A DNA stretch of 64,000 nucleotides from an uncultured Roseobacter sp. (GTDB lineage: Bacteria > Pseudomonadota > Alphaproteobacteria > Rhodobacterales > Rhodobacteraceae), in NCBI GenBank assembly GCA_947488305.1, contig CANKZM010000004.1:563501-627500 (forward strand), given 5' to 3'. The notes beneath the pieces were generated by a model. The model did not search any database, was not told the origin of the DNA, and was given only the letters and a program-made list of their open reading frames with translations. Of the stretch, positions 9,313 through 17,993 are shown one piece after another. The translations under genes and the position numbers were made by a program. The stretch's first letter is position 1, and every line of letters begins with the position of its first letter.

Positions 9313-10191
9313 ATGGCTTTGGATACTACAAGAGATATGGCATTGTCGCGCAAGGCAATGAAAGCGGAATTACTGGACGCAGAGACAGAACTTCGGCTTG
9401 CATATGCTTGGCGAGATGATCGATGCGAAAAATCTCTGCATCGGTTGATCACGGCTTACATGCGTCTCGCGATTTCCATGGCATCCAAATTCAAGCGCTA
9501 TGGCGCGCCCATGAACGACCTGATTCAGGAAGCAGGTCTGGGTTTGATGAAGGCTGCTGACAAATTTGATCCTGATCGGGGTGTACGGTTTTCGACCTAC
9601 GCTGTCTGGTGGATCAAGGCGTCCATCCAGGACTACGTGATGCGCAACTGGTCGATGGTCCGTACCGGTTCGACGTCTTCGCAAAAATCGCTGTTTTTCA
9701 ATATGAGACGCGTTCAGGCGCGGTTGGAGCGTGAAAGTGCCGCCGCAGGCGAAGTGCTGGACCGCCACCAGCTTCGTCAGATGATTTCGACCGAAATCGG
9801 CGTGCCACTGCATGATGTGGAGATGATGGAAGGACGGCTTTCCGGCTCGGACTACTCCCTAAACGCAACTCAGTCGACCGAAGACGAGGGGCGCGAATGG
9901 ATCGATGCGCTGGAAGATGACAGCGCGCAGGCGGCCGAGACGGTTGAGCACGAGCATGACACCGAACAGCTTCGGGCGTGGTTGCTGCAGGCGATGAACG
10001 ACCTGAACGAACGGGAGCGTTTCATCGTGCGGGAACGAAAGCTGAGGGACGCACCGCGCACGCTCGAAAGCCTTGGCCAGGAATTGAGCCTCAGCAAGGA
10101 ACGTGTACGGCAGCTGGAAGCTGCAGCCTTTGGCAAAATGCGCAAATCGTTGGAAAACCAGTCCCGTGAGGTGCTAAACTTTCTGACGTGA
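9313..10191 (+). CDS. rpoH2: RNA polymerase sigma-32-type factor, RpoH2 group
   Basis: A 292-residue sigma-70-family factor of the RpoH group. Region 2 reads YMRLAISMASKFKRYGAP, then NDLIQEAGLGLMKAADKFD and RFSTYAVWWIKASIQDYVMR (about residues 50-120), with the RpoH box QKSLFFNMRR after it. Region 4 near the C-terminus reads LSLSKERVRQLEAAAFGKM. Rhodobacteraceae usually carry RpoH1 (heat) and RpoH2 (singlet oxygen and oxidative stress); this sequence looks like the RpoH2 type, an assignment from memory of family patterns. It is divergent from cobU, and its TGA overlaps the GTG start of the ChaN-like gene by four bases. Confidence 0.85.
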   Translation: MALDTTRDMALSRKAMKAELLDAETELRLAYAWRDDRCEKSLHRLITAYMRLAISMASKFKRYGAPMNDLIQEAGLGLMKAADKFDPDRGVRFSTYAVWWIKASIQDYVMRNWSMVRTGSTSSQKSLFFNMRRVQARLERESAAAGEVLDRHQLRQMISTEIGVPLHDVEMMEGRLSGSDYSLNATQSTEDEGREWIDALEDDSAQAAETVEHEHDTEQLRAWLLQAMNDLNERERFIVRERKLRDAPRTLESLGQELSLSKERVRQLEAAAFGKMRKSLENQSREVLNFLT

Positions 10192-11009
10192 TAGGATTAG
10201 GACGCACGATCAGCTTGATTTCGGGCGCGGTGCTTTTCGCCGCGCCTTTTGCTGTAAGCGCCAGCCCTGTTGAACTGCCCGAAAAAGCGCAAACCGCAGA
10301 AGTACTATTTCTGGGTGAGCAGCACGACAACCCGCAGCATCATGAAATACAGGCGAAATGGGTGAAGCACCTTTCGCCCCGCGCGATCGTGTTCGAGATG
10401 TTGACGCCCGAACAGGCAGCAAACGTAACGACTGAAAACCGACAAGATGAATCGGCATTGGAGGCTAATCTGGGATGGCAGGAAGCGGGCTGGCCTGATT
10501 TTGGCATGTACTTCCCGATTTTTGCCGCCGCCCCTGAGGCAGCCATTGTCGGCGCTGGCGTGCCTCGTGACCAGATTAGGGCGCTGATGGAAGACGATCT
10601 CACCCAGATCATCGGCTTGGAAAACGCGCAGCGCTTTGCCTTGGACCGTCCCTTGCCGGACGCGCAGCAGAATGCTCGTGAAACTCTGCAAAGAGAGGCC
10701 CATTGCAATGCCCTGCCGGAGGACATGCTGCCAATGATGGTAGATGTGCAAAGGCTACGCGACGCTGCTCTGGCGCAAGCGGCTTTGGATGCGGTTGAGC
10801 AGTTTGGGGCACCCGTCATCGTGATCACAGGCAACGGGCACGCCCGAGAAGACTGGGGTGCGCCTCATCTGCTGCGGCAAGCGGCCCCTGATCTGGAGGT
10901 ATTCAGTGTGGGCCTGGGCGAAGCAGGGCAAACCCCTGACGGTGGTTTCGGGTTTGTGCTTGATGCACAGCCCGTCGATCGCGGCGATCCTTGCGAGGCT
11001 TTCAACTGA
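10188..11009 (+). CDS. ChaN family protein (DUF399)
   Basis: A 273-residue exported protein of the ChaN family; Campylobacter ChaN binds heme, so a link to heme or iron handling is inferred. An N-terminal hydrophobic stretch (about residues 5-25, ending SASPVELP) is a signal peptide without a lipobox Cys. VLFLGEQHDNPQHHEIQ and IVFEMLTPEQ mark the family core, and IVITGNGHARED the C-terminal part. The GTG start at 10188 overlaps the rpoH2 stop (GTGA), which implies coupling to the stress sigma factor and suggests expression under oxidative stress. Confidence 0.85.
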   Translation: MIGLGRTISLISGAVLFAAPFAVSASPVELPEKAQTAEVLFLGEQHDNPQHHEIQAKWVKHLSPRAIVFEMLTPEQAANVTTENRQDESALEANLGWQEAGWPDFGMYFPIFAAAPEAAIVGAGVPRDQIRALMEDDLTQIIGLENAQRFALDRPLPDAQQNARETLQREAHCNALPEDMLPMMVDVQRLRDAALAQAALDAVEQFGAPVIVITGNGHAREDWGAPHLLRQAAPDLEVFSVGLGEAGQTPDGGFGFVLDAQPVDRGDPCEAFN

Positions 11010-11084
11010 CGCGCTGGGGGCTGGCAGTCCCGCGAGAGGCGTCATAAGGTCAGGCCAGCGCGCGATGAGATCAGAGGCACCCTT

Positions 11085-12284
11085 ATGCTGACCGGTAAAC
11101 ACATTCTGCTGATCATTGGCGGCGGTATTGCTGCATTCAAAACGCTGGACCTAATCCGACGCTTGCGGGAACGCGGTGTGACCGTCACGCCTGTTCTGAC
11201 CAAGGCGGCGGAGGAGTTCGTCACCCCATTGTCCGTTTCGGCATTGGCGGGCACCAAGGTTTACCGGGATTTGTTCGACCTGACGGATGAAGCAGAGATG
11301 GGTCATATCCAACTCAGTCGGGTTGCTGATTTGGTTGTTGTCGCCCCAGCCACGGCTGATCTGATGGCAAAGATGGCACAAGGCCACGCAAATGATCTGG
11401 CCAGTACGCTTTTGCTGGCCACTGACACGCCAGTCTTGATCGCCCCGGCGATGAATGTGCGCATGTGGGAACACGCGGCCACGCAACGCAATGCAGAGGT
11501 CTTGCGAAAGGATGGCATTCGGTTCGTTGGGCCGGAATCGGGGGATATGGCCTGTGGTGAGTTCGGGCCGGGTCGCATGTCTGAACCCATGGACATTCTG
11601 GGCGCAATTTCGGGGTTCTTCGATGATGGTCCCTTAAAAGGCCGTCGGATATTGGTGACTTCGGGTCCAACGCATGAACCAATAGATCCGGTGCGATACA
11701 TTGCCAACAGATCCTCCGGCGCGCAGGGAAGCGCCATTGCATCGGCGCTCAGCGCACTTGGTGCGGAAGTGGTTTTTGTGACCGGCCCGGCTGATGTCCC
11801 GCCTCCCGACGGGGTGGAAATCATAAAAGTAGAGACCGCGCTGCAAATGCTGGAAGCGGTGCACGCAGCCCTTCCGGTTGATGCTGGCGTCTTTGCTGCT
11901 GCCGTGGCGGACTGGCGGGTCGCCTCTGCCAGCGACCGCAAGCTGAAGAAAACCAAGGACGGCGTGCCAGATCTGAGATTTGCCGAGAACCCGGATATTC
12001 TGCGTGAGGTGTCGCAAATGGCGCAAACCCGGCCTTCTCTGGTGGTTGGCTTTGCGGCTGAAACCGACGATGTGGTCGCAAATGCAACCGCCAAACGTAA
12101 TCGCAAGGGCTGCGATTGGATCGTCGCGAATGACGTCTCACCGGCAACAGGTATCATGGGCGGACCAGAAAACGCTGTCATCGTCATCGACGATGCGGGA
12201 TCTGAAACCTGGCCAAGAATGTCAAAGGATCAGGTGGCCGAGAAGCTCGCGAACCGTATTTCCGAGCACCTGGCTGGCCTATGA
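11085..12284 (+). CDS. coaBC: Bifunctional phosphopantothenoylcysteine decarboxylase/phosphopantothenate-cysteine ligase
   Basis: CoaBC makes 4'-phosphopantetheine in two steps of coenzyme A synthesis. The 399-residue protein has the flavin-binding CoaC half (about 1-185), with the catalytic His in MGHIQLSR and the [11 protein letters not shown] substrate motif. The CoaB half follows, with [20 protein letters not shown] and the lysine-rich [10 protein letters not shown] loop. Its stop overlaps the dut start by four bases, a common operon in proteobacteria. Confidence 0.97.
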   Translation: MLTGKHILLIIGGGIAAFKTLDLIRRLRERGVTVTPVLTKAAEEFVTPLSVSALAGTKVYRDLFDLTDEAEMGHIQLSRVADLVVVAPATADLMAKMAQGHANDLASTLLLATDTPVLIAPAMNVRMWEHAATQRNAEVLRKDGIRFVGPESGDMACGEFGPGRMSEPMDILGAISGFFDDGPLKGRRILVTSGPTHEPIDPVRYIANRSSGAQGSAIASALSALGAEVVFVTGPADVPPPDGVEIIKVETALQMLEAVHAALPVDAGVFAAAVADWRVASASDRKLKKTKDGVPDLRFAENPDILREVSQMAQTRPSLVVGFAAETDDVVANATAKRNRKGCDWIVANDVSPATGIMGGPENAVIVIDDAGSETWPRMSKDQVAEKLANRISEHLAGL

Positions 12285-12754
12285 TGGGTAAGCACACAAA
12301 TCTTGCGCAGATTTCGGTGACGCGTGTTGCGAAATCTGATCCTGAGATTGCTCTGCCCGCCTATGAAACGGCAGGTGCGGCAGGGGCTGACGTGCGCGCG
12401 AACATCCCGGACGGGCCCATCGTCTTGCGGCCACACGCGCGTGCGCTGGTGCCGACCGGGCTTTGCTTTGAAATACCGCCGGGGTTCGAAGTGCAAGTCA
12501 GACCGCGCTCCGGACTGGCGCTAAAACATGGCATCTCATTGGTGAACAGTCCCGGTACGATCGACAGCGACTACCGCGGGGAGGTGGGAGTCATCATGAT
12601 GAATTCAGGTTCTGAGGATTTCGAAATCACCCATGGAATGCGCATTGCTCAGCTCGTCGTGGCGCCTGTGGTTCAGGCGGCTTTTTCGCTGGTAGACGAC
12701 CTTGGTGAGACAACGCGAGGTGCGGGTGGTTTCGGGTCGACCGGGGGCAGCTGA
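12281..12754 (+). CDS. dut: dUTP diphosphatase
   Basis: Dut hydrolyses dUTP to dUMP, preventing uracil incorporation and feeding thymidylate synthesis. At 157 residues it is a standard trimeric dUTPase. The five motifs are visible: [51 protein letters not shown], and a C-terminal [10 protein letters not shown] that closes over the active site. It overlaps coaBC at the start (ATGA), and its TGA shares a base with the ATG of the ThiF-like gene, so the three are tightly coupled. Confidence 0.98.
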   Translation: MMGKHTNLAQISVTRVAKSDPEIALPAYETAGAAGADVRANIPDGPIVLRPHARALVPTGLCFEIPPGFEVQVRPRSGLALKHGISLVNSPGTIDSDYRGEVGVIMMNSGSEDFEITHGMRIAQLVVAPVVQAAFSLVDDLGETTRGAGGFGSTGGS

Positions 12755-13815
12755 TGGTCTTGGTTCTTGGCCTTTGTGCGGTGCTTTGGGGAATCGGCAG
12801 CCTGATGGGCGCGCCAAAATCCGCCCGACTGTCGATGATTGGTGTGCTCTATCTGGGCGTCGTCGGGTTGCATCTTGTTTTGCCCTTGGGCCATCCATTG
12901 CGCCTGGCGACGGGCGAAACTGCAGCGCCTTGGCTGCTGATTGGTGGATTTGGCGCGCTGGTTCTGGCGTATCGGGCCGTACTCACCCGCCTTAGAACGC
13001 GTGCGGAAACGGGCGAAGCGCAGACGGATCAGAGGCAAGATCAGCCGCTTTTCAATGAAACGGAACTGAACCGATATGCGCGCCACATGGTGTTGCGTGA
13101 AATAGGGGGGCCGGGCCAAAAGAAGCTCAAGCAGGCCCGGGTGCTGGTCATCGGTGCAGGGGGGCTCGGCGCACCGGTTCTGCAGTACCTTGCGGCTGCT
13201 GGCGTCGGAACGATTGGTGTGATCGACGACGACACGGTCGAAACCACAAACCTGCAGCGACAGGTCATCCATCGCGATGCCTCAATCGGCATGCCCAAGG
13301 TGTTTTCGGCCCAGCAGGAAATGACGGCACAAAACCCATATGTCACCGTGCGTCCCTATAACCGCCGGCTTGACCGGGACGTCGCCGCTGAGCTTTTTGC
13401 GGATTATGATCTGGTGCTGGACGGGACCGACAATTTTGACACACGGTATCTGGTGAACGAAACGGCAGTTGCTGCCGGGATACCGCTGATTTCCGGGGCC
13501 CTGAGCCAATGGGAAGGGCAGCTCAGTGTATTCGATCCGGCGCGAGACGCCCCGTGTTATCAGTGCGTGTTTGACGCGCCCCCTTCACCAGAATTGGCCC
13601 CATCCTGCGCCGACGCGGGTGTATTGGGACCCCTTCCGGGCGTGATCGGCGCGATGATGGGTGTGGAAGCGATCAAGATCATCACTGGCGCAGGGACGCC
13701 CTTGCGGGGACAGATGGTCATCTATGATGCGCTCTATGGAGAAAGCCGCACCATCACGGTCAAGCGCCGCGACAACTGCCCCACCTGCGGGTCCGTACAG
13801 GCAAAAGCATCCTGA
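12754..13815 (+). CDS. Membrane-anchored ThiF/MoeB/HesA-family E1-like enzyme
   Basis: A 353-residue protein with two to three hydrophobic segments (about residues 1-20, 28-48 and 63-82) followed by a complete ThiF/MoeB adenylyltransferase domain. The nucleotide site is VLVIGAGGLGAPVLQYLAAA with IDDDTVETTNLQRQ. Zinc ligands are CYQC and CPTC, and the catalytic-loop Cys lies in LAPSCADAGVLGPLPG. MoeB activates MoaD and ThiF activates ThiS; no such carrier gene is nearby, so the partner is unknown. The membrane segments are extra to the textbook enzyme. Its start abuts dut, suggesting transcription with coaBC-dut. Confidence 0.85.
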   Translation: MVLVLGLCAVLWGIGSLMGAPKSARLSMIGVLYLGVVGLHLVLPLGHPLRLATGETAAPWLLIGGFGALVLAYRAVLTRLRTRAETGEAQTDQRQDQPLFNETELNRYARHMVLREIGGPGQKKLKQARVLVIGAGGLGAPVLQYLAAAGVGTIGVIDDDTVETTNLQRQVIHRDASIGMPKVFSAQQEMTAQNPYVTVRPYNRRLDRDVAAELFADYDLVLDGTDNFDTRYLVNETAVAAGIPLISGALSQWEGQLSVFDPARDAPCYQCVFDAPPSPELAPSCADAGVLGPLPGVIGAMMGVEAIKIITGAGTPLRGQMVIYDALYGESRTITVKRRDNCPTCGSVQAKAS

Positions 13816-13889
13816 ACCAGAATAACGGACATGAGCGGTTGTGCCATGCCATTCCGCACCCTAGCTATGCAGCATAAAGGAGATCCGTA

Positions 13890-15908
13890 ATGACGAACCC
13901 GCTTTTGCAAGATTGGTCCACACCCTATGGGATCGCGCCTTTTGCCGATATTTCGGATGATGATTTTGCACCGGCACTAGATCAGGCGCTCGCGGCCCAT
14001 GAGGCTGAGATTGAGGCGATTGCCACGGACGCCGCCACTCCGAATTTTGCCAATACCGTGGAATCGCTGGAAGCTGCGGGGAAAGCACTCGATAAGGTCT
14101 TGTCAGTCTTCTTCACGGTGGCAGGGGCTGACAGCAACCCCGCACGCGAAGCATTGCAGCGGGATTTTTCTCCAAAACTGGCGGCGCATTTCTCGAAAAT
14201 TTCCAGCAACAAAGCGCTCTTTGCCCGTGTTGCGGCGCTTTGGGAAATCCGCGATGATCTGGATCTGACGGATGAACAGGCGCGGGTCCTGATGCTGACC
14301 CATCGCGGTTTTGTGCGGGCAGGTGCCGCACTCGACGGGGCGCAGGACGCCCGCATGCAGGAGATCAAGGCAAGGCTTGCGGTCTTGGGGACCGAGTTCA
14401 CGCAGAACCTTCTGGCGGATGAGCGGGACTGGTTCATGCCCTTGTCCGAGGAAGATTTGGAGGGTTTGCCCGCCTTTGTGGTGGATGCGGCCCGCGCAGT
14501 CGGCGCAGAGAAAGAGGCGGATGGTCCGGTCGTCACACTTTCCCGGTCGCTGATCGTGCCGTTCTTGCAGTTTTCACCGCGCCGCGATCTGCGCCAAAAA
14601 GCCTTTGAGGCCTGGGTGTCCCGGGGCGCAAATGGTGGCCAGACGGATAACCGCCAAATCGCGGCTGAAATCCTGGCGCTTCGGGAAGAGCGCGCGAAGT
14701 TGTTGGGGTATGAAAGTTTTGCGGTCTACAAGCTTGAGACCGAGATGGCGAAAACGCCACTGGCCGTACGCGACTTGCTGATGTCGGTTTGGATACCCGC
14801 GCGCGCGCAGGCGGAGGCTGATGCTCAAAAGCTCGCGGATCTCATGCGAGCAGATGGTATCAACGACGATCTGGCGCCTTGGGACTGGCGCTATTACGCA
14901 GAGAAACGCCGGGCCGCCGAACATGACCTGGATGAGGCAGCGCTCAAACCCTACTTCCAGCTCGACAAGATGATTGAGGCCAGTTTTGCCTGCGCAAACA
15001 GGCTTTTCGGGTTGGAATTCGAACCCCTCGACGTGCCGCTTTACCACCCGGATTGCCGGGCCTGGAACGTGACCCGGAAAGGTGCGCACATTGCCGTCTT
15101 TATCGGCGACTATTTCGCCCGGGGGTCCAAACGCTCCGGTGCCTGGTGTTCCGCGATGCGGTCGCAGGCAAAGTTCCCCGAGGCGCAAACGCCCGTGGTC
15201 ATCAACGTCTGCAACTTCGCCAAGGCAGATCCGGCGCTGCTGTCCTATGACGATGCGCGCACCTTGTTCCATGAATTTGGCCATGCGCTGCACCAGATGC
15301 TGTCCGATGTCACCTATGAAAGTATCTCAGGCACGTCAGTTGCGCGCGACTTCGTGGAACTGCCCAGCCAGCTTTACGAGCATTGGCTCGATGTGCCCGA
15401 AGTGCTTTCAGAATTCGCCGTTCATGCGGAAACGGGCGCGCCGATCCCGCAGCCCTTGCTGCAAAAGGTGCTGGACGCCGCCACCTTTGATATGGGGTTC
15501 CAGACAGTAGAATATGTCGCATCCGCACTTGTTGATCTTGCGTTCCATGATGGTCCGGCCCCCGCTGATCCCATGGCGGCACAAACTGATGTGCTGACTG
15601 AAATCGGAATGCCAGCAGCCATCACGATGCGCCATGCAACACCTCATTTTGCGCATGTCTTTTCGGGGGACGGGTATTCCAGCGGGTACTACAGCTACAT
15701 GTGGTCCGAGGTCATGGATGCCGATGCGTTCGAGGCCTTTGAGGAAGCGGGTGGCCCCTTTGATGCTGAACGTGCCGCTGCTTTGGAGGAGCACATCCTG
15801 TCGTCCGGAGGCAGCGCAGACGCCGCCGAGCTTTACACCGCCTTCCGGGGGCGACTTCCCGGTGTTGAGGCGCTCTTGAAAGGGCGCGGGCTGATCGCGG
15901 CGGAATAG
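13890..15908 (+). CDS. M3 family zinc oligopeptidase (Dcp/oligopeptidase A type)
   Basis: A 672-residue cytoplasmic metallopeptidase that trims oligopeptides. The zinc motif HEFGHALHQM lies near residues 461-470, with the second Glu further on in the family pattern. The C-terminal YSSGYYSYMWSEVMDADAF motif is typical of Dcp and PrlC. Length fits Dcp. No signal peptide is seen. AAAGGAG precedes the ATG. It converges on ghrA with three bases between. Choosing between dipeptidyl carboxypeptidase and oligopeptidase A needs an alignment, so no symbol is assigned. Confidence 0.93.
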   Translation: MTNPLLQDWSTPYGIAPFADISDDDFAPALDQALAAHEAEIEAIATDAATPNFANTVESLEAAGKALDKVLSVFFTVAGADSNPAREALQRDFSPKLAAHFSKISSNKALFARVAALWEIRDDLDLTDEQARVLMLTHRGFVRAGAALDGAQDARMQEIKARLAVLGTEFTQNLLADERDWFMPLSEEDLEGLPAFVVDAARAVGAEKEADGPVVTLSRSLIVPFLQFSPRRDLRQKAFEAWVSRGANGGQTDNRQIAAEILALREERAKLLGYESFAVYKLETEMAKTPLAVRDLLMSVWIPARAQAEADAQKLADLMRADGINDDLAPWDWRYYAEKRRAAEHDLDEAALKPYFQLDKMIEASFACANRLFGLEFEPLDVPLYHPDCRAWNVTRKGAHIAVFIGDYFARGSKRSGAWCSAMRSQAKFPEAQTPVVINVCNFAKADPALLSYDDARTLFHEFGHALHQMLSDVTYESISGTSVARDFVELPSQLYEHWLDVPEVLSEFAVHAETGAPIPQPLLQKVLDAATFDMGFQTVEYVASALVDLAFHDGPAPADPMAAQTDVLTEIGMPAAITMRHATPHFAHVFSGDGYSSGYYSYMWSEVMDADAFEAFEEAGGPFDAERAAALEEHILSSGGSADAAELYTAFRGRLPGVEALLKGRGLIAAE

Positions 15909-15911
15909 CGG

Positions 15912-16844
15912 CTAGTAGCCGCGGGTTCGATCCACAAGGTTGAGAAACGGCTCGCCGGTCTCGCCGCGCTTGATGTTGGCGGCTATTTCCCGCGACGATG
16001 TGACCGCACGGGTGGCAGCAGCGATGTGCGGTGTGACTGTCACGTTCGGATGGCGCCAGAACGGGTGATCATCTGGCAGGGGTTCGACGCGAAAGACATC
16101 CAGCGTGGCGTGGGCGACCTGTCCCGCGTCAAGTGCTTCAACCAATGCCGCATCGTCGATCAAGGGGCCACGCCCAGGGTTGATGATGAACGCGCCTTTT
16201 GGCAGAAAGCCAAGTGTTTCGACGTTTAATGTATTCTCTGTCTCGGCTGTGTCAGGCAACAGCAATACGACGATGTCAGCGCTGCTGAGCGCGGATTTCA
16301 GGCCATCAGGCCCATGAAAGCTCTCCACGCCGTCCACCGCTTTTGGTGATCGGCTCCAGCCGGTGACGCTGAAGTTCAGGGAGAGGAGACAGCGCGCAAC
16401 TGCGCATCCAAGCTCTCCGAGACCCAGGATACATACGGTGCGTTCCTCTGCCAGCGGATTGGAGTGCCATTCCCACTTGCGATCAGGGTTTACGATATGC
16501 GCGTCCATCCCGAGGTGGTAGCGCAAGACATGACCGGTCACCCATTCGGTCATCGACTGCGTCATGCCCGGATCAACCATCCGAACCAGAGGCATGGTCA
16601 GCGTCTCATTCGTCACGATTTTTTCGACCCCGGCCCAAAGGCTCAGAACCGCTTTTACGTTGGTGTAGGGCGAGAAGTCCTTGAGCTTGGAGGTCGGTGC
16701 GTAAACGATGTAATCGACGGTTTCCGGATCGGCCTGTGTCACCAGATCAGCAGCCAATCCGGCGTTGGACAAGGCGTCGCGCAGCGCGTTCCCGTACATA
16801 TGCCAATTGTCATTACTGGCTGCAAAAAGAATGGTGAGCGACAT
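15912..16844 (-). CDS. Glyoxylate/hydroxypyruvate reductase A, D-2-hydroxyacid dehydrogenase family
   Basis: A 310-residue NAD(P)H-dependent reductase expected to reduce glyoxylate or hydroxypyruvate. The Rossmann motif is CILGLGELGCAVARCLL near residue 140, followed by a basic GWSRSPK suggesting NADPH preference. The catalytic Arg sits in NPGRGPLIDDAAL and the catalytic His in VTPHIAAATRA. The N-terminus (LTILFAASNDNWHMYGNALR) matches the GhrA branch. It sits nine bases downstream of rodA on the same strand and may be read at the end of that operon, although its function is unrelated. Confidence 0.88.
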   Translation of the reverse strand: MSLTILFAASNDNWHMYGNALRDALSNAGLAADLVTQADPETVDYIVYAPTSKLKDFSPYTNVKAVLSLWAGVEKIVTNETLTMPLVRMVDPGMTQSMTEWVTGHVLRYHLGMDAHIVNPDRKWEWHSNPLAEERTVCILGLGELGCAVARCLLSLNFSVTGWSRSPKAVDGVESFHGPDGLKSALSSADIVVLLLPDTAETENTLNVETLGFLPKGAFIINPGRGPLIDDAALVEALDAGQVAHATLDVFRVEPLPDDHPFWRHPNVTVTPHIAAATRAVTSSREIAANIKRGETGEPFLNLVDRTRGY

Positions 16845-16853
16845 CAGTGGGAC

Positions 16854-17993
16854 TTACCTTGGACGGTGAACATGGGCGCTTTGCATGAGGCCAAACGCGA
16901 GCATCAGGACCAGCATCGCAGAACCGCCGAAACTCACAAGCGGCAGGGGCACGCCAACAACCGGCGCAAGCCCCATGACCATCGACATGTTGACGGCAAA
17001 GAACAGAAAGAAGTTCAGCGCAATGCCCAAAATCAACAACGACGAAAATCGATCTTTGTTGAGCAATGCAGACCATACGCAGAAGATGATGATCAACGTG
17101 TAGAGCGATAATAACGAGATTGCACCTACGAAGCCGAACTCTTCAGCCAGGGTGGTAAAGATGAAGTCGGTGTGTTTTTCGGGCAGGAAATTCAGCCGGC
17201 TTTGTGTCCCCTGCATGAAGCCGCGACCCGTCCAGCCGCCAGACCCCAAAGCGATCTTGGATTGCGTGATGTGGTAGCCCGCGCCCAACGGGTCGGAGCT
17301 TGGATCAAGGAACGTGTCGATACGGCGAAACTGGTAGTCCTTGATCAATTGCCAAGGGGTGCCCCGCGACTGGAAAACCGCCGTCACCAATCCTACGCCA
17401 CTTGCGATAACGGCAGCAAAATAGGCCCAGTGGACCCCTGCAAGGAACATCAATCCACCCCCCGCAGCCAGCAGAAGGATCGAGGTACCCAGGTCGGGTT
17501 GTCGCAAAACAAGAAAGACAGGAAGGATGATGATTACGACGGGGATAAGCACCCAGAATGGTCGCGATGTTTTCTTGGCTGGGAGCCAGTCGTAGTAGGC
17601 GGCCAGTAACATCACCAGCGTTATCTTCATCAATTCAGAAGGTTGCAGCCGCATGAATCCCAAGTCGATCCAACGTTGCGCGCCCATTCCTACTGTCCCG
17701 AAAAACTCAACTGCCACCAGCAATAGCAGCGTCACGAAATAAGCCACGCCGGACAGGCTGCGCCAGAACCAGATCGGCACCATCGCCACGAACAGCATCA
17801 GGATGAAACCGACGACAAAACGTTTCATCTGCGGTTCGGCCCAAGGGGTGAAAGACCCTCCTGCCACCGAATACAGCATGAGAAAACCCGACCCCGCGAC
17901 TGCAGCGAGCAGGATTGCGACGGGCCAGTTGAGATAGAGCACCTTACGCAAACCCGTTGGGGTGTGCTTGACGTTATACTCTAGGTAACTCAT
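16854..17993 (-). CDS. rodA: Peptidoglycan glycosyltransferase RodA (SEDS family)
   Basis: RodA polymerises glycan strands during cell elongation in complex with PBP2. The 379-residue protein is polytopic, with about ten membrane helices. Visible SEDS motifs include QRWIDLGFMRLQPSELMK and LNFLPEKHTDFIFTTLAEEF, which carry conserved extracytoplasmic residues, and the C-terminal GVPLPLVSFGGSAM. Its start overlaps the mrdA stop by four bases, so the pair is translationally coupled at the end of the mre operon. Confidence 0.97.
   Translation of the reverse strand: MSYLEYNVKHTPTGLRKVLYLNWPVAILLAAVAGSGFLMLYSVAGGSFTPWAEPQMKRFVVGFILMLFVAMVPIWFWRSLSGVAYFVTLLLLVAVEFFGTVGMGAQRWIDLGFMRLQPSELMKITLVMLLAAYYDWLPAKKTSRPFWVLIPVVIIILPVFLVLRQPDLGTSILLLAAGGGLMFLAGVHWAYFAAVIASGVGLVTAVFQSRGTPWQLIKDYQFRRIDTFLDPSSDPLGAGYHITQSKIALGSGGWTGRGFMQGTQSRLNFLPEKHTDFIFTTLAEEFGFVGAISLLSLYTLIIIFCVWSALLNKDRFSSLLILGIALNFFLFFAVNMSMVMGLAPVVGVPLPLVSFGGSAMLVLMLAFGLMQSAHVHRPR

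Noticed and set aside
15912-15960. A GGTTCGATCC string resembling a tRNA T-loop
   Set aside because: It lies in the 3' coding end of ghrA and no cloverleaf can be drawn around it.
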